Below, piece by piece: positions 7,782 to 17,237 of a stretch of 64,000 nucleotides of DNA; position 1 is the stretch's first letter, and each line of letters starts with the position of its first letter. The stretch covers positions 496,001-560,000 of the forward strand of contig NZ_WTYZ01000001.1 in the NCBI RefSeq assembly GCF_009827455.1. Direction: 5' to 3'. The position numbers and the translations under genes were made by a program. Below the pieces are notes generated by a model. The model saw only the letters and a list, made by a program, of their open reading frames with translations. It did not search any database and had not been told where the DNA came from. The DNA comes from Pontixanthobacter aestiaquae. GTDB lineage: Bacteria; Pseudomonadota; Alphaproteobacteria; Sphingomonadales; Sphingomonadaceae.

Positions 7782-8276
7782 TCACATATAGCGCATGTTG
7801 ATGGTGATCGATTTCACACCCTCGCCAACTGTGAAGCGCGTCTTTTTATAGCTTGGTTTACCAAGATTGAAGATGTTGATGCTTGGATTGTTGGACATTG
7901 CTCCGCCATCCGAAGTGATGTCCGTTTTGCCATTACCATTTTTGTCGTGGCGGACCGCGATCGCATAAGTGCCTGGACCCGATACCGGCACGCAAAATGT
8001 CATTGTGCCTTTTCGCGCGCCCGTTTCGATACGGCTGAGCCATTTGCCACTCTTGAGCCATTCCGCTTTGGTGCCCTTGTAACTCTGCACCCGAATTTTG
8101 CCTGTCGAGGTCTCAATGCCCGACACAGTGACTTTGACCGCCGAATCGGATCCGGAGGAACATTTCGAAAGATCATTGGAGATAGTGTTGCGATATTGCG
8201 CAGTAGCGGGCGCCGCGGCGAGCAATCCGCTTACCGCAAAAGCGGCTGCGCCTAACTTCAGAGTATGTGTCATCAT
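7782..8276 (-). CDS. Secreted DUF2141 domain protein
   Basis: An extracytoplasmic protein of unknown role. The N terminus, starting at the double Met (8276), has a clear signal peptide: basic MMTHTLK, a hydrophobic run of Ala, Val and Leu, then ATAQ as a probable signal peptidase I site near residue 26. The mature part matches DUF2141, a small beta-sandwich, with AIAVRHDKNGNGKTD as the typical central strand and a GKPSYKKTRFTV strand near the end. Two cysteines (KCSSG and TFCVPV) may form a disulphide. A longer frame reaches 8357, but the extra residues would bury the signal peptide. It is divergent from rpe and ends at a bidirectional terminator. Confidence 0.85.
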   Translation of the reverse strand: MMTHTLKLGAAAFAVSGLLAAAPATAQYRNTISNDLSKCSSGSDSAVKVTVSGIETSTGKIRVQSYKGTKAEWLKSGKWLSRIETGARKGTMTFCVPVSGPGTYAIAVRHDKNGNGKTDITSDGGAMSNNPSINIFNLGKPSYKKTRFTVGEGVKSITINMRYM

Positions 8277-8541
8277 CGATTCAACCCGTTGCAGGTGCGC
8301 CCGTAAGCGCAATGTCTTTCTCGAAAAACAGGCTGCATCGCGTTGAGCCTGCCTCAATATAGCTCGGTAGATACGGTATTCGCCCTGAATTCTTGCTGAA
8401 CTGCCACATTCCCGGGCCTTTTCCGGCGGGTGTTCACTGTCACCGTGTGTGGAAAAGCGCAGTCGCTCCGCTTGTGGCAGCGACTCGCGGCATCTAGGCG
8501 GTGTGTATCCGGACTTTCGTGTTCACACAGGCTTAGCATTC

Positions 8542-9204
8542 ATGGCCCAACCACTGATTTCTCCCTCCATTCTTTCTGCCGATTTTGCCCGGCTGGGTGA
8601 AGAGGTTCGTGCGATTGACGAGGCTGGCTGCGATTGGGTTCATGTCGATGTGATGGATGGTCACTATGTTCCGAACATTACGATTGGCCCCGATGTGGTG
8701 AAGGCGCTTCGTCCGCATACTGACAAGGTCTTTGATGTTCATTTGATGATCAGCCCGGTCGATCAGTATCTTGAAGACTTCGCCAATGCCGGAGCCGACA
8801 TTATTACCATCCACCCTGAGGCGGGCGCGCATACGCATCGCACCGTTCAGGCAATTAAGGCCTTGGGCAAGAAGGCTGGCGTTTCGCTCAATCCGGCAAC
8901 ACCCGAAAGTGCGCTTGAATATTTGATCGATGATATCGATTTGGTTTTGGTCATGAGCGTAAACCCGGGTTTTGGCGGGCAGAGCTTTATTGCCAGCCAG
9001 TTGCGCAAGATCAAGGCGATCCGAAAAATGATCGACGCGACTGGCCGCGATATTCACCTAGAGGTCGATGGCGGAGTTAATCCAGAAACCGCGAAGGATT
9101 GCGTTGCTGCTGGGGCGGATGTTTTGGTGGCAGGCTCTGCGACATTCAAAGGCGGCCCGGGGCAATATGCCAAGAACATCGCTGCACTGAAGGGCGCTGT
9201 TTGA
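8542..9204 (+). CDS. rpe: Ribulose-phosphate 3-epimerase
   Basis: Interconverts ribulose 5-phosphate and xylulose 5-phosphate in the pentose phosphate pathway. The TIM-barrel signatures are all present: [13 protein letters not shown] at the N terminus, [12 protein letters not shown], the metal and proton-transfer aspartates, [13 protein letters not shown], and the phosphate-binding EVDGGVN. The ATG at 8542 gives 221 residues, the usual family length; the frame continues upstream to 8449 but that segment is not conserved in character. Its TGA shares one base with the ATG of the next gene, so the two are translated together. Confidence 0.95.
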   Translation: MAQPLISPSILSADFARLGEEVRAIDEAGCDWVHVDVMDGHYVPNITIGPDVVKALRPHTDKVFDVHLMISPVDQYLEDFANAGADIITIHPEAGAHTHRTVQAIKALGKKAGVSLNPATPESALEYLIDDIDLVLVMSVNPGFGGQSFIASQLRKIKAIRKMIDATGRDIHLEVDGGVNPETAKDCVAAGADVLVAGSATFKGGPGQYAKNIAALKGAV

Positions 9205-11096
9205 TGGTCGATGCGGCGACCCACACAGGAGCCGCCAGCGACGTTTCGGCTGAGCAATTGGAACTGGATCCGGGTGAAGAGGGCATGGCGATCCCTCTCA
9301 GCACGGGCGATTCTGGTGATGCTCTGATTGCAGGCGAAAGCGCGGTCCACTCGGCCAAGCGTGAAACTTTGGAGCCGGGCCGCGCACTCGTGGTCACCGA
9401 TTTCGCACCACCGTCTATTGGTGCGGGCGAGCGTTTGATCCGTCTGGCTTACCGGCTTGGTGTGCCGGCTTCCACATTGAGTTCGCCATTTTCCAAACCG
9501 GCCAAACCGCGGCTGCTTGCCACAGTTCCCACACCGCTCGTCGGTGAACGCGCGGCAGGTGTCGCATTGCGCGCCGGGCATTTCTTGGTTCATGGCGTCA
9601 AGGCGCCAATCGCGCAGATGGACTTTGCGCCGACTGCGCGCCTGACGCCGCCATTCGAGCGCGTTGTGCACGGGTTTTCGTGGATGCGCGATCTCGCTGT
9701 GTCTGCACCGCGTGAACAATGCACCGCGACGGCAGAGCGGGTTATGGATGCTTGGCTCGATGCCAATGAAAAGCCGGGCAAGAATGCTCCATGGCATGTC
9801 GAGAATGTCGGGCATCGTCTGATGAACTGGCTGGTACATGCACCATTGATTTTGTCGGGCAGCGATTCCGATAACCGGCTCCGTATTATAGAAGCCATGG
9901 CAGGTACGGCTCGCTGGCTTGATCGCAATGTTACCAAAGCGCCCGATCGAATGGGCGAAGTGGCGGGCTGGTGCGCGATTGTTGCCGCCGGTCTGCTGAT
10001 GCCCGAAGGTCGCCCGCGCCGCCTGTTTGGTGAAGCTGGCCTGATCCGCAGTTTGGGCGAATTGGTCGCCGATGATGGTGGCACTCTGTCGCGGAGTCCG
10101 CTCGCGCAGATGGATGCTATCGCGCTGCTGATCGACCTGTCTTCCTGCTACCGTGCGATTGACCGCGATCCTCCTGAAGCGCTCGATACAATGCTGAACC
10201 TGCTCGTTCCGCCATTGCTCACATTGGTGCATTCGGACGGCAGCCTGTCGAGCTGGCAGGGTGCGGGGGCGATCCGGGCAGACCGGATTGCCGCGTTGAT
10301 TGATGCGAGCACTGTTCGCGCGCGTCCGCTCAAGAATGTCCGGCAGTGGGGCTATCAACGGATTGCGAAGAACAAGACAACGCTGATTTTCGATGCGGCC
10401 CCACCGCCTTTGGCGCGCAATGCCCGTTCGGGCTGTGCGTCCACACTGGCATTTGAACTATGCTCGCAAGGCCAGCGTATTGTCGTCAATTGTGGCGGTG
10501 CAGCGTTCGCGGGCGGGCAAGTTCCCGCGCGGATCGAGCAAGGTCTGCGCGCCACTGCGGCACATTCCACTCTGACACTTGATGATGCGAATTCCACCGC
10601 TGTTCATATCAACGGAAAGTTGGGCGCAGGTGTTAGCGAGGTCGAAGTCGACCGCAAGACAATGAAGGTGGATCAAGGGCTCGCCACCCGGATCGAGGCC
10701 AGCCATGATGGCTATGCGGCCCGCTTCGGCCTGACTCATCGGCGGATGCTGATCATGCGCGAAGACGGTAGCGAGCTGCGCGGCGAAGATCTGCTGGTTC
10801 CGGTTGGCAAAAAGGGTAAACGCGGCAAGATCGGCTTTGCCATTCGCTTTCATATTGGGCCTGGCATTGAGCTGGGTCTATCGGAAGATAAAAAAGGCGC
10901 CGGACTGGCTTTGCCCGATGGCACGTACTGGCAGTTCCGCCTCGCGTCGGGAGACGATGGCGGCGACCTTTCGATTGAGGAAAGCATGTGGGTCGATGGG
11001 GGCGGGCGTCCGCAACCGATCCAGCAATTGGTAATTCAAGGCATGACATCGCGCGGCGGGGGACGTTTCTCGTGGCTGCTCAAGAAAATGGGATAA
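9204..11096 (+). CDS. Heparinase II/III family protein
   Basis: The 630-residue product has an alpha-helical first half and a C-terminal beta-sheet domain of the heparinase II/III type, seen in FELCSQGQRIVVNCGGAAF, the HSTLTLDDANSTAV block and the RFHIGPGIEL strand. Family members with lyase activity act on sulphated or uronic acid polysaccharides, but copies next to rpe and purH in sphingomonads lack a clear secretion signal, and this one has none that I can see. It may therefore act on a cytoplasmic or periplasmic glycan, or have another role; this is open. It begins at ATG 9204, overlapping the rpe stop by one base, and purH starts 9 bases after it, so all three look like one operon. Confidence 0.8.
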   Translation: MVDAATHTGAASDVSAEQLELDPGEEGMAIPLSTGDSGDALIAGESAVHSAKRETLEPGRALVVTDFAPPSIGAGERLIRLAYRLGVPASTLSSPFSKPAKPRLLATVPTPLVGERAAGVALRAGHFLVHGVKAPIAQMDFAPTARLTPPFERVVHGFSWMRDLAVSAPREQCTATAERVMDAWLDANEKPGKNAPWHVENVGHRLMNWLVHAPLILSGSDSDNRLRIIEAMAGTARWLDRNVTKAPDRMGEVAGWCAIVAAGLLMPEGRPRRLFGEAGLIRSLGELVADDGGTLSRSPLAQMDAIALLIDLSSCYRAIDRDPPEALDTMLNLLVPPLLTLVHSDGSLSSWQGAGAIRADRIAALIDASTVRARPLKNVRQWGYQRIAKNKTTLIFDAAPPPLARNARSGCASTLAFELCSQGQRIVVNCGGAAFAGGQVPARIEQGLRATAAHSTLTLDDANSTAVHINGKLGAGVSEVEVDRKTMKVDQGLATRIEASHDGYAARFGLTHRRMLIMREDGSELRGEDLLVPVGKKGKRGKIGFAIRFHIGPGIELGLSEDKKGAGLALPDGTYWQFRLASGDDGGDLSIEESMWVDGGGRPQPIQQLVIQGMTSRGGGRFSWLLKKMG

Positions 11097-11105
11097 ACTC
11101 GCACA

Positions 11106-12695
11106 ATGACTGATGTGACCATCAAACGGGCCCTGCTGTCAGTGTCCGACAAAAGCGGTTTGGTAGAACTGGGCCACAGTCTGGCTGCAAGGGGCGTGGA
11201 ACTCGTGTCGACTGGCGGTACTGCAAAGGCACTTCGCGACGCCGGGCTGGACGTCAAAGACGTGTCCGACCTCACCGGCTTCCCCGAGATGATGGATGGC
11301 CGGGTCAAAACCCTTCATCCGATGGTGCATGGCGGCTTGCTTGCGGTGCGCGATAATCCCGAGCATTTCGCGGCGATGGAACAGCACGCAATCGGTGCAA
11401 TCGATCTGGTTGTGGTGAATCTCTACCCGTTTGAAGCAACCGTGATGCGCGGTGCAGATCGGCCCGAGATCATCGAGAATATCGATATTGGCGGGCCCAG
11501 CATGGTCCGCTCGGCGGCGAAGAACCATGCGTTTGTAACGATTGTTACTGATCCGGCCGATTACGGCACTTTGACCAATGAGCTCGAAGCCAGCGACGGC
11601 GCGACCTCGCTGGCATTTCGCAAGAAGATGGCTGCGAAAGCATTCGGCGCCACAGCTGCCTATGATTCGATGATTAGTCAGTGGTTTGCCTTTGCCGACC
11701 AAGGCCAGTTTTTCCCGGATATGCTGGCGGTAAACGGAAAAGAACCGGTTGCACTCCGTTATGGGGAGAATCCGCACCAAAAGGCGGCGCTCTATACGCC
11801 TGTCGGCCCTGCCGCGAAAGGCATCGCGCAGGCTGAACAGCTCCAAGGCAAAGAGCTGAGTTATAACAATTACAATGATGCGGACGCAGCGTTGGAGCTT
11901 TGCGCCGAATTCGCAGGGGGAGATCCTGCGGTCGTGATCGTGAAGCACGCCAACCCGTGCGGGGTGGCGCAGCGCGGCAGCTTGCTTGAGGCATGGGAAG
12001 AAGCACTGGCGTGCGACAGCGTGTCAGCGTTCGGCGGCATCGTAGCGGTCAATGTACCGCTCGACGGACCAACTGCAGAAGCGATCTGCAAAATTTTCAC
12101 AGAAGTCGTAATTGCTCCATCAGTCAGCGACGAAGCACGCGCCGCCTTTGCCAAGAAGAAGAATTTGCGCCTGCTCGTGACCGGCGACCTGCCGGACCCT
12201 CGTCGTAGCGGGCTTTCGGTCAAGCCGATCACCGGCGGCTTGCTCGTCCAATCGCGAGACAATGGCGCGATCAGCGATGATGATCTGAAAGTTGTGACCG
12301 AACGACAACCAACCGAGCAGGAGCTGAAAGACTGCCTATTCGCGTGGACGGTCGCGCGTCACGTCAAATCGAACGCGATTGTTTATGCCAAGGATGGTGC
12401 AACGGCTGGCATCGGCGCAGGCCAGATGAACCGACGCGACAGTTCGCGTATTGCCGCGATGAAAGCTGCTGAGGCTGCGGAGAAATACGCCTGGGATCAA
12501 AGTCGTGCTGTCGGTAGCGCTGTGGCATCAGACGCCTTCTTCCCATTCGCCGACGGATTGCTTGCTGCCGCAGAGGCGGGTGCAACTGCGATTATCCAAC
12601 CGGGCGGTTCCATGCGCGATGATGAAGTAATTGACGCCGCGAATGAAGCGGGCCTGGCGATGGTTTTCACCGGAATGCGCCACTTTAGGCATTAG
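11106..12695 (+). CDS. purH: Bifunctional AICAR formyltransferase/IMP cyclohydrolase
   Basis: Catalyses the last two steps of de novo purine synthesis, using 10-formyl-tetrahydrofolate. The N-terminal IMP cyclohydrolase domain shows [24 protein letters not shown] and [13 protein letters not shown]; the larger formyltransferase domain shows [12 protein letters not shown], the catalytic KHANPCG, GGIVAVN and the DAFFPFADG near the end. The length of 529 is normal. It follows the heparinase-like gene by 9 bases and is the last gene of that probable operon, followed by about 210 bases before the next small gene. Confidence 0.97.
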   Translation: MTDVTIKRALLSVSDKSGLVELGHSLAARGVELVSTGGTAKALRDAGLDVKDVSDLTGFPEMMDGRVKTLHPMVHGGLLAVRDNPEHFAAMEQHAIGAIDLVVVNLYPFEATVMRGADRPEIIENIDIGGPSMVRSAAKNHAFVTIVTDPADYGTLTNELEASDGATSLAFRKKMAAKAFGATAAYDSMISQWFAFADQGQFFPDMLAVNGKEPVALRYGENPHQKAALYTPVGPAAKGIAQAEQLQGKELSYNNYNDADAALELCAEFAGGDPAVVIVKHANPCGVAQRGSLLEAWEEALACDSVSAFGGIVAVNVPLDGPTAEAICKIFTEVVIAPSVSDEARAAFAKKKNLRLLVTGDLPDPRRSGLSVKPITGGLLVQSRDNGAISDDDLKVVTERQPTEQELKDCLFAWTVARHVKSNAIVYAKDGATAGIGAGQMNRRDSSRIAAMKAAEAAEKYAWDQSRAVGSAVASDAFFPFADGLLAAAEAGATAIIQPGGSMRDDEVIDAANEAGLAMVFTGMRHFRH

Positions 12696-12840
12696 TTTGT
12701 TTCGCCCCTCAACCGCCGGACCGAATGCATCCGCTTGCCTTGGCTGCCTCGCGTAAGCTTGGGCGAACGCTGGCTTTTGAGGCCAAAACAAACATTCTGA
12801 AACCTTTTCGGCGTTTCGAACGAACCTCCTTACAACAACG

Positions 12841-12900
12841 GAGCGTTCACCGGACTGAAAGAGCCGGTGAGTAATAGGCGCTCTCGAGATTCGAGAAAGA
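12841..12900 (+). promoter_or_regulatory. Structured leader upstream of the 45-residue protein and msrA
   Basis: Outer stem GAGCG (12841-12845) with CGCTC (12879-12883), inner stem CACCGG (12848-12853) with CCGGTG (12864-12869) and a 10-base loop, then a second hairpin TCTCGA (12882-12887)/TCGAGA (12891-12896). The second hairpin overlaps the purine-rich ribosome-binding site GAGAAAG and shares bases with the outer stem, so the two structures exclude each other. No known riboswitch class is recognised. Confidence 0.4.
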
Positions 12901-12908
12901 TATTCGCC

Positions 12909-13046
12909 ATGAGCATTTTTAACACAGACATGCCGCGCAATTTCGCCATCGGTTTTTTTGTTGGCGTGTTGATTGTCGCATTCCAGATCAGTCCCGAGCT
13001 CGGCAGCCAAGTGCTTCCTGAAGCGGTTGCGACGACATTCTCGTGA
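12909..13046 (+). CDS. 45-residue single-span membrane protein upstream of msrA
   Basis: A short frame with ATG at 12909, a GAGAAAG ribosome-binding site about 9 bases upstream and a stop that overlaps the GTG start of msrA (GTGA). The product begins MSIFNTDMPRNF and then has one hydrophobic span, FAIGFFVGVLIVAF, with a short acidic-to-neutral tail. I do not recognise a family. The overlap with msrA makes translational coupling likely, so it may be a small membrane partner or leader of the reductase. A structured leader precedes it. Confidence 0.55.
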   Translation: MSIFNTDMPRNFAIGFFVGVLIVAFQISPELGSQVLPEAVATTFS

Positions 13047-13720
13047 AGCGCGCATTCCTCCCACTGGCGGCTGCCGCACTGGCACTCTCTGGCTGCGGCT
13101 ATCCTGCATTAGCAGCGGAGAATGTCGTTTCCGCACCAGCAGCGAAGCGTTTCGCCAATGAAGGTGTTGGCCTGAAGACTGCAATCTTTGCAGGTGGGTG
13201 CTTTTGGGGTGTCGAAGGCGTGTTCAGTCATGTCAAAGGCGTGAAGAGCGCGGTGTCCGGTTATCATGGGGGCAATGCAGCGACCGCAACGTATGAACAG
13301 ACTAACACCGGCGTCACCGGCCATGCCGAAGTCGTACGTGTTGTCTACGATCCGAAAGTGGTTCGCTATGACGAATTGCTCCGGATTTTCTTCTCTGTGG
13401 TGGCCGATCCAACGCTTTATAATCGGCAAGGCCCGGATCGCGGCAGCCAATACCGCGCGGCGCTGGTTCCTGTGAATGCGGAGCAGCGCAAAGTCGCCTC
13501 AGCCTATCTCCGGCAGATGGAAGCCTCCGGTAAATGGTCCAGTCCCATTGTGACCAAGGTCGAGCGGTATAAAACGTTCTACGACGCGGAAGATTATCAT
13601 CAGGACTTCATGATCCGGAACCCTAATCACGGATATATCCGCCGGTGGGACAAGCCCAAAGTGGCGGCGCTGAAACGGCTTTATCCGTCGCATTACCGGG
13701 CAAAATTCGTTCGCAACTGA
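13043..13720 (+). CDS. msrA: Peptide methionine (S)-S-oxide reductase, probable lipoprotein
   Basis: Reduces the S epimer of methionine sulfoxide in proteins. The catalytic GGCFWGVEGVF has its cysteine at about residue 53, followed by SGYHGG and a TNTGVTGHAEVV block; all are family hallmarks. The N terminus is basic and hydrophobic and ends in LSGC (Cys18), a lipobox, so the enzyme is probably anchored in the cell envelope, unlike cytosolic MsrA. Start GTG at 13043, overlapping the small upstream protein. A Tat/lipoprotein MsrB is encoded at 30904-31401, so this organism seems to repair both epimers outside the cytoplasm. The next gene, a Fur-family regulator, is 50 bases downstream. Confidence 0.92.
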   Translation: MKRAFLPLAAAALALSGCGYPALAAENVVSAPAAKRFANEGVGLKTAIFAGGCFWGVEGVFSHVKGVKSAVSGYHGGNAATATYEQTNTGVTGHAEVVRVVYDPKVVRYDELLRIFFSVVADPTLYNRQGPDRGSQYRAALVPVNAEQRKVASAYLRQMEASGKWSSPIVTKVERYKTFYDAEDYHQDFMIRNPNHGYIRRWDKPKVAALKRLYPSHYRAKFVRN

Positions 13721-13774
13721 TCGCTGGCTCGTCGCAGAGTGGAAACTCCGGCGGTTGATCGCTATGTTGGCAGT

Positions 13775-14239
13775 ATGGCAACGCACGCACATACCCATCA
13801 CGAGCATTCTGGCGAGAGCCTGATTGATGCTGCCCGCGAATCGCTAGTCGCTTCAGGCGAGCAATGGACGAGCATGCGGTCCGATGTTTTCGAAGAGTTG
13901 GCGCGGCACGACCGCCCTGCTTCTGCCTATGACATCGCCGACAACCTTTCCGCCAAGCGCGGCAAACGGGTTGCGCCCAACAGCGTGTACCGGATCCTCG
14001 ACCTGTTTGTGAGCAACAATCTCGCGTTGCGGGTGGAAAGCTCCAATGCCTATCTGGCGAACAGCCACCCGGGATGCACACATGACTGTATTTTCTTGGT
14101 CTGCGACGAATGCGGCGAAGCGACGCATATCGACAATGACGATATCTCGAGCAAAGTGCGCGGCGTGGCAAAGAGTGCAAACTTTAGCACCCGGCGTCCG
14201 ATTATCGAAATTCGGGGGATTTGCGCCAGCTGCAGCTGA
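13775..14239 (+). CDS. Fur-family transcriptional regulator, Zur-like
   Basis: A winged-helix metalloregulator. The DNA-binding half contains SAYDIADNLSAKRGKRVAPNSV as its helix-turn-helix region (written here only in part: VAPNSVYRILDLF is the recognition helix). The dimerisation half has CIFLVCDECG, and the C terminus ends CASCS, giving the two CxxC pairs that bind structural zinc in Zur and related proteins. The N terminus is rich in His (MATHAHTHHEH), a possible extra metal site. The start at ATG 13775 gives 154 residues; a GTG 36 bases upstream is possible. It lies 71 bases ahead of dxs on the same strand. No zinc transporter is nearby, so Zur function is inferred from the cysteines alone. 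Confidence 0.82.
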   Translation: MATHAHTHHEHSGESLIDAARESLVASGEQWTSMRSDVFEELARHDRPASAYDIADNLSAKRGKRVAPNSVYRILDLFVSNNLALRVESSNAYLANSHPGCTHDCIFLVCDECGEATHIDNDDISSKVRGVAKSANFSTRRPIIEIRGICASCS

Positions 14240-14310
14240 CGCCCAGCCGTGCTTTTTTATAGATAAAGCGTTCATCGACAGTTTCGATTTGTCGGTGTAG
14301 AGCTTAGTGC

Positions 14311-16236
14311 ATGACTTCACGACCTGACACACCGCTACTCGATACCGTCGATACTCCCACAGACCTCAGAAAACTGAAACCGGAGCAGCTTCGGCAGCTT
14401 TCTGACGAGCTTCGCAATGAGATGATATCTGCGGTTGGCTCTACTGGCGGGCATTTAGGCTCGGGCCTCGGAGTGGTCGAGCTGACAGTGGCGATCCACT
14501 ATGTCTTCAACACGCCCGAAGACCGGCTGATTTGGGATGTTGGCCACCAATGCTACCCGCACAAGATTCTGACCGGGCGGCGCGACCGCATCCGTACTTT
14601 GCGGCAAGGCGGTGGTCTTTCGGGTTTCACCAAGCGTAGCGAGAGCGAATTTGATCCGTTCGGGGCAGCGCATAGTTCGACATCGATTTCGGCCGGCTTG
14701 GGTTTCGCAGTTGCCAATAAGCTGAATGACAAGCCCGGGCGCGGCATTGCCGTCATCGGCGACGGCGCGATGAGCGCGGGCATGGCCTATGAAGCGATGA
14801 ATAATGCCGAGCAGGCTGGCAATCGGCTCGTGGTCATCCTCAATGATAATGACATGTCGATTGCGCCTCCCGTTGGCGGTCTGTCCGGCTATCTTGCGCG
14901 GCTGATCTCCTCCAGCGAATATCTCGGTCTGCGTAGTCTGGCATCGAAAATGACCGCAAAGCTTAGCCGCCGGGTTCACAAATCGCTGGGTACAGTCGAA
15001 AGCCACACCCGCGGGATGGTGACTGGCGGAACACTGTTTGAAGAGCTTGGCTTCTACTATGTCGGCCCGATTGACGGGCACAATCTCGAGCATTTGATTC
15101 CGGTTCTGGAAAATGTCCGTGATGCCGAAGAGGGCCCAATCCTGATCCATGTCCGCACAGTGAAGGGCAAAGGCTACGCTCCCGCCGAGAATAGCGCGGA
15201 CAAATATCACGGCGTCGCCAAATTCGATGTGGTCAGCGGGAAACAGGACAAGGGCCCAGGCGGCGGACCACCAAACTATCAGAATGTATTCGGCGAGACG
15301 CTGGCGAAACTGGCAGAAACCGACCCGAAAATTTGTGCAATTACCGCCGCGATGCCTTCCGGAACTGGAGTCGATAAATTTGCGCAGGCGCATCCGGACA
15401 GGGCATTCGACGTCGGCATTGCCGAACAACACGGCGTCACCTTCGCCGCCGGTCTGGCAGCGCAGGGTATGCGGCCATTCGCGGCGATCTATTCGACTTT
15501 CCTCCAGCGCGCTTACGACCAGATTGTGCATGATGTCGCGATCCAGAATCTGCCGGTGCGCTTCGCAATCGACCGCGCAGGCTTGGTCGGTGCCGATGGC
15601 GCAACCCATGCCGGTTCCTTCGATGTGACCTATCTCGCCACGCTTCCCAATTTCGTGGTGATGGCCGCGGCTGACGAAGCCGAGCTCGCGCACATGACTT
15701 ATACCGCAGCGGAGTATGATGATGGCCCGATAGCCTTCCGCTATCCGCGCGGTGTTGGCACCGGCGTCCCGATTCCGGAGGAGCTCGAGAAGCTGGAAAT
15801 CGGCAAAGGCCGCGTCCTTCGTGAAGGCAACAAGGTTGCGCTCTTATCTTTGGGCACGCGTCTTGCTGAAAGCCTGAAGGCGGCCGATGAGCTGGAGGCC
15901 AAGGGACTTTCCACTACCGTTGCCGACCTGCGCTTTGCCAAGCCGCTCGATACCGTTCTGATCGAACGATTGATGCGTACGCATGAAGCGGTGATCACGA
16001 TCGAGGAAGCCGCGATTGGCGGCCTGGGCGCGCACGTTCTGACTTTTGCCAGCGACAATGGTTTGACCGACGCGGGCCTGAAAATCCGTACGATGCGTCT
16101 GCCCGACATGTTCCAGGATCAGGACGCGCCGCACAAGCAATATGACCAAGCTGGGCTGAATGCGCCGGACATTGTCGAAACCGTCCTCAAGGCGTTGCGC
16201 CACAACAGCGCCGGGATCGAAGAAGCGCGGGCGTAG
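14311..16236 (+). CDS. dxs: 1-deoxy-D-xylulose-5-phosphate synthase
   Basis: The thiamine diphosphate enzyme that condenses pyruvate and glyceraldehyde 3-phosphate in the first step of the MEP isoprenoid pathway, supplying carotenoids and quinones. Visible signatures are [24 protein letters not shown], the [11 protein letters not shown] box, the thiamine-binding [18 protein letters not shown], and in the transketolase half [28 protein letters not shown] and PRGVG. The length of 641 is normal. A Fur-family gene precedes it and a tiny acidic protein follows by 9 bases. Confidence 0.97.
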   Translation: MTSRPDTPLLDTVDTPTDLRKLKPEQLRQLSDELRNEMISAVGSTGGHLGSGLGVVELTVAIHYVFNTPEDRLIWDVGHQCYPHKILTGRRDRIRTLRQGGGLSGFTKRSESEFDPFGAAHSSTSISAGLGFAVANKLNDKPGRGIAVIGDGAMSAGMAYEAMNNAEQAGNRLVVILNDNDMSIAPPVGGLSGYLARLISSSEYLGLRSLASKMTAKLSRRVHKSLGTVESHTRGMVTGGTLFEELGFYYVGPIDGHNLEHLIPVLENVRDAEEGPILIHVRTVKGKGYAPAENSADKYHGVAKFDVVSGKQDKGPGGGPPNYQNVFGETLAKLAETDPKICAITAAMPSGTGVDKFAQAHPDRAFDVGIAEQHGVTFAAGLAAQGMRPFAAIYSTFLQRAYDQIVHDVAIQNLPVRFAIDRAGLVGADGATHAGSFDVTYLATLPNFVVMAAADEAELAHMTYTAAEYDDGPIAFRYPRGVGTGVPIPEELEKLEIGKGRVLREGNKVALLSLGTRLAESLKAADELEAKGLSTTVADLRFAKPLDTVLIERLMRTHEAVITIEEAAIGGLGAHVLTFASDNGLTDAGLKIRTMRLPDMFQDQDAPHKQYDQAGLNAPDIVETVLKALRHNSAGIEEARA

Positions 16237-16245
16237 ACTTGGGCC

Positions 16246-16407
16246 ATGGATGACCTACCGATTGACGAAGATGATTGGGGTGTCGATTGGCCGCGCATCT
16301 ATTCTGAAGGGCAAGGCTTCCACGAAAGCCACTTTCCAGATTGGCCTGAGAATTGGCTAGTAACCATCCGCAATTACGGCCGTTGGCTTGATATGGCGCC
16401 GGTATAA
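16246..16407 (+). CDS. Small acidic, tryptophan-rich protein, 53 residues
   Basis: ATG at 16246, 9 bases after the dxs stop, and its TAA shares two bases with the next ATG (TAATG). The product starts MDDLPIDEDDWGVDWP and carries six Trp residues spaced among Asp and Glu. It has no hydrophobic span or signal. I do not know the family. The tight packing between dxs and the hydrolase, and codon use like that of the neighbours, argue that it is real. Confidence 0.55.
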   Translation: MDDLPIDEDDWGVDWPRIYSEGQGFHESHFPDWPENWLVTIRNYGRWLDMAPV

Positions 16408-17228
16408 TGCGCTGGTTGATTGGTGCGGTTTCGGTTGCGGTCATTGCCTATTTGGCGGTGGCGGCGCTGCTATATTTCCAGCAAGGCCGGATGATCTATC
16501 CCGCGCCCCAAGATGTGGTTCCGCTGCCTGCGGGGTTTGAAGAAGTCGCTCTGGAAACGGCTGATGGTTTGACGCTCAGGTCATTTTACAAACCTGCCGA
16601 CGAAGGCCGGCCGACGGCAGTCTATTTTCACGGGAATGGTGGGACTTTGCTGGGTAGCGCCGCAGCAACATCGCGTCTTGGCCAGAAAGGATATGGCTTG
16701 CTGCTGGTCGAGTACCGTGGTTATGGCGGCAATGCGGGCGAGCCTTCAGAAGCAGGCTTTTATCAAGATGGCCGTGCAGCTCTAGCGTTCCTGGAGGCGC
16801 GTGGCGTTCAACAAGATCAAACCATCCTGATCGGCAATTCGATTGGTGGCGGGACCGCCACGCAGATGGCGACCGAGATACAGCCTAAAGCACTTATTCT
16901 AGTCGCGCCTTTCACCAGCGTGCCGGATGTGGCGAGTGCGGCTTTGCCGTGGGTTCCCGTGCATTTGCTGGTCCGCGACCAGTTCGACAACACAGCGAAG
17001 ATGGCAAAGATAGACGCGCCCGTACTGGTCCAGCACGGCTCGGCGGATACGATGATCCCCTCTGTTCATGGCGAGACTCTGGCGGATATGGCACCCAATG
17101 GTTTGTTCCAGTCATTCGATGGTGCAGGACATGATTTGATCTTCGATCCCGCACCGCAATCGGCACAATATGTGTGGCTAACCGAAATCGATGCCGACCT
17201 ATCCCTGCCACAATCTGCGAGAGAATAG
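16407..17228 (+). CDS. Membrane-anchored alpha/beta hydrolase (BEM46/ABHD13-like)
   Basis: A serine hydrolase with one N-terminal membrane span (about residues 4-23), so the catalytic domain probably faces the periplasm or sits on the membrane. Oxyanion loop HGNGG is at 75-79, nucleophile elbow GNSIGGG at 143-149 with Ser145, a likely acid in HGSADTMIP, and the catalytic His in GAGHD. These features are typical of the BEM46/ABHD13 group, whose bacterial substrates are unknown. The start codon overlaps the stop of the small acidic protein. The enoyl-CoA hydratase gene starts 9 bases after its stop. Confidence 0.85.
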   Translation: MRWLIGAVSVAVIAYLAVAALLYFQQGRMIYPAPQDVVPLPAGFEEVALETADGLTLRSFYKPADEGRPTAVYFHGNGGTLLGSAAATSRLGQKGYGLLLVEYRGYGGNAGEPSEAGFYQDGRAALAFLEARGVQQDQTILIGNSIGGGTATQMATEIQPKALILVAPFTSVPDVASAALPWVPVHLLVRDQFDNTAKMAKIDAPVLVQHGSADTMIPSVHGETLADMAPNGLFQSFDGAGHDLIFDPAPQSAQYVWLTEIDADLSLPQSARE

Positions 17229-17237
17229 GACACCAGC

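Noticed and set aside
9054-10358. 434-residue minus-strand frame inside the heparinase-like gene
   Set aside because: It is the antisense shadow of a well-supported plus-strand gene and has no recognisable domain.
12528-13184. 218-residue minus-strand frame across the purH end, the small membrane protein and msrA
   Set aside because: It opposes three supported genes and has no known motif.
14455-15693. 412-residue minus-strand frame inside dxs
   Set aside because: dxs covers the region with full family signatures; the antisense frame is compositional.
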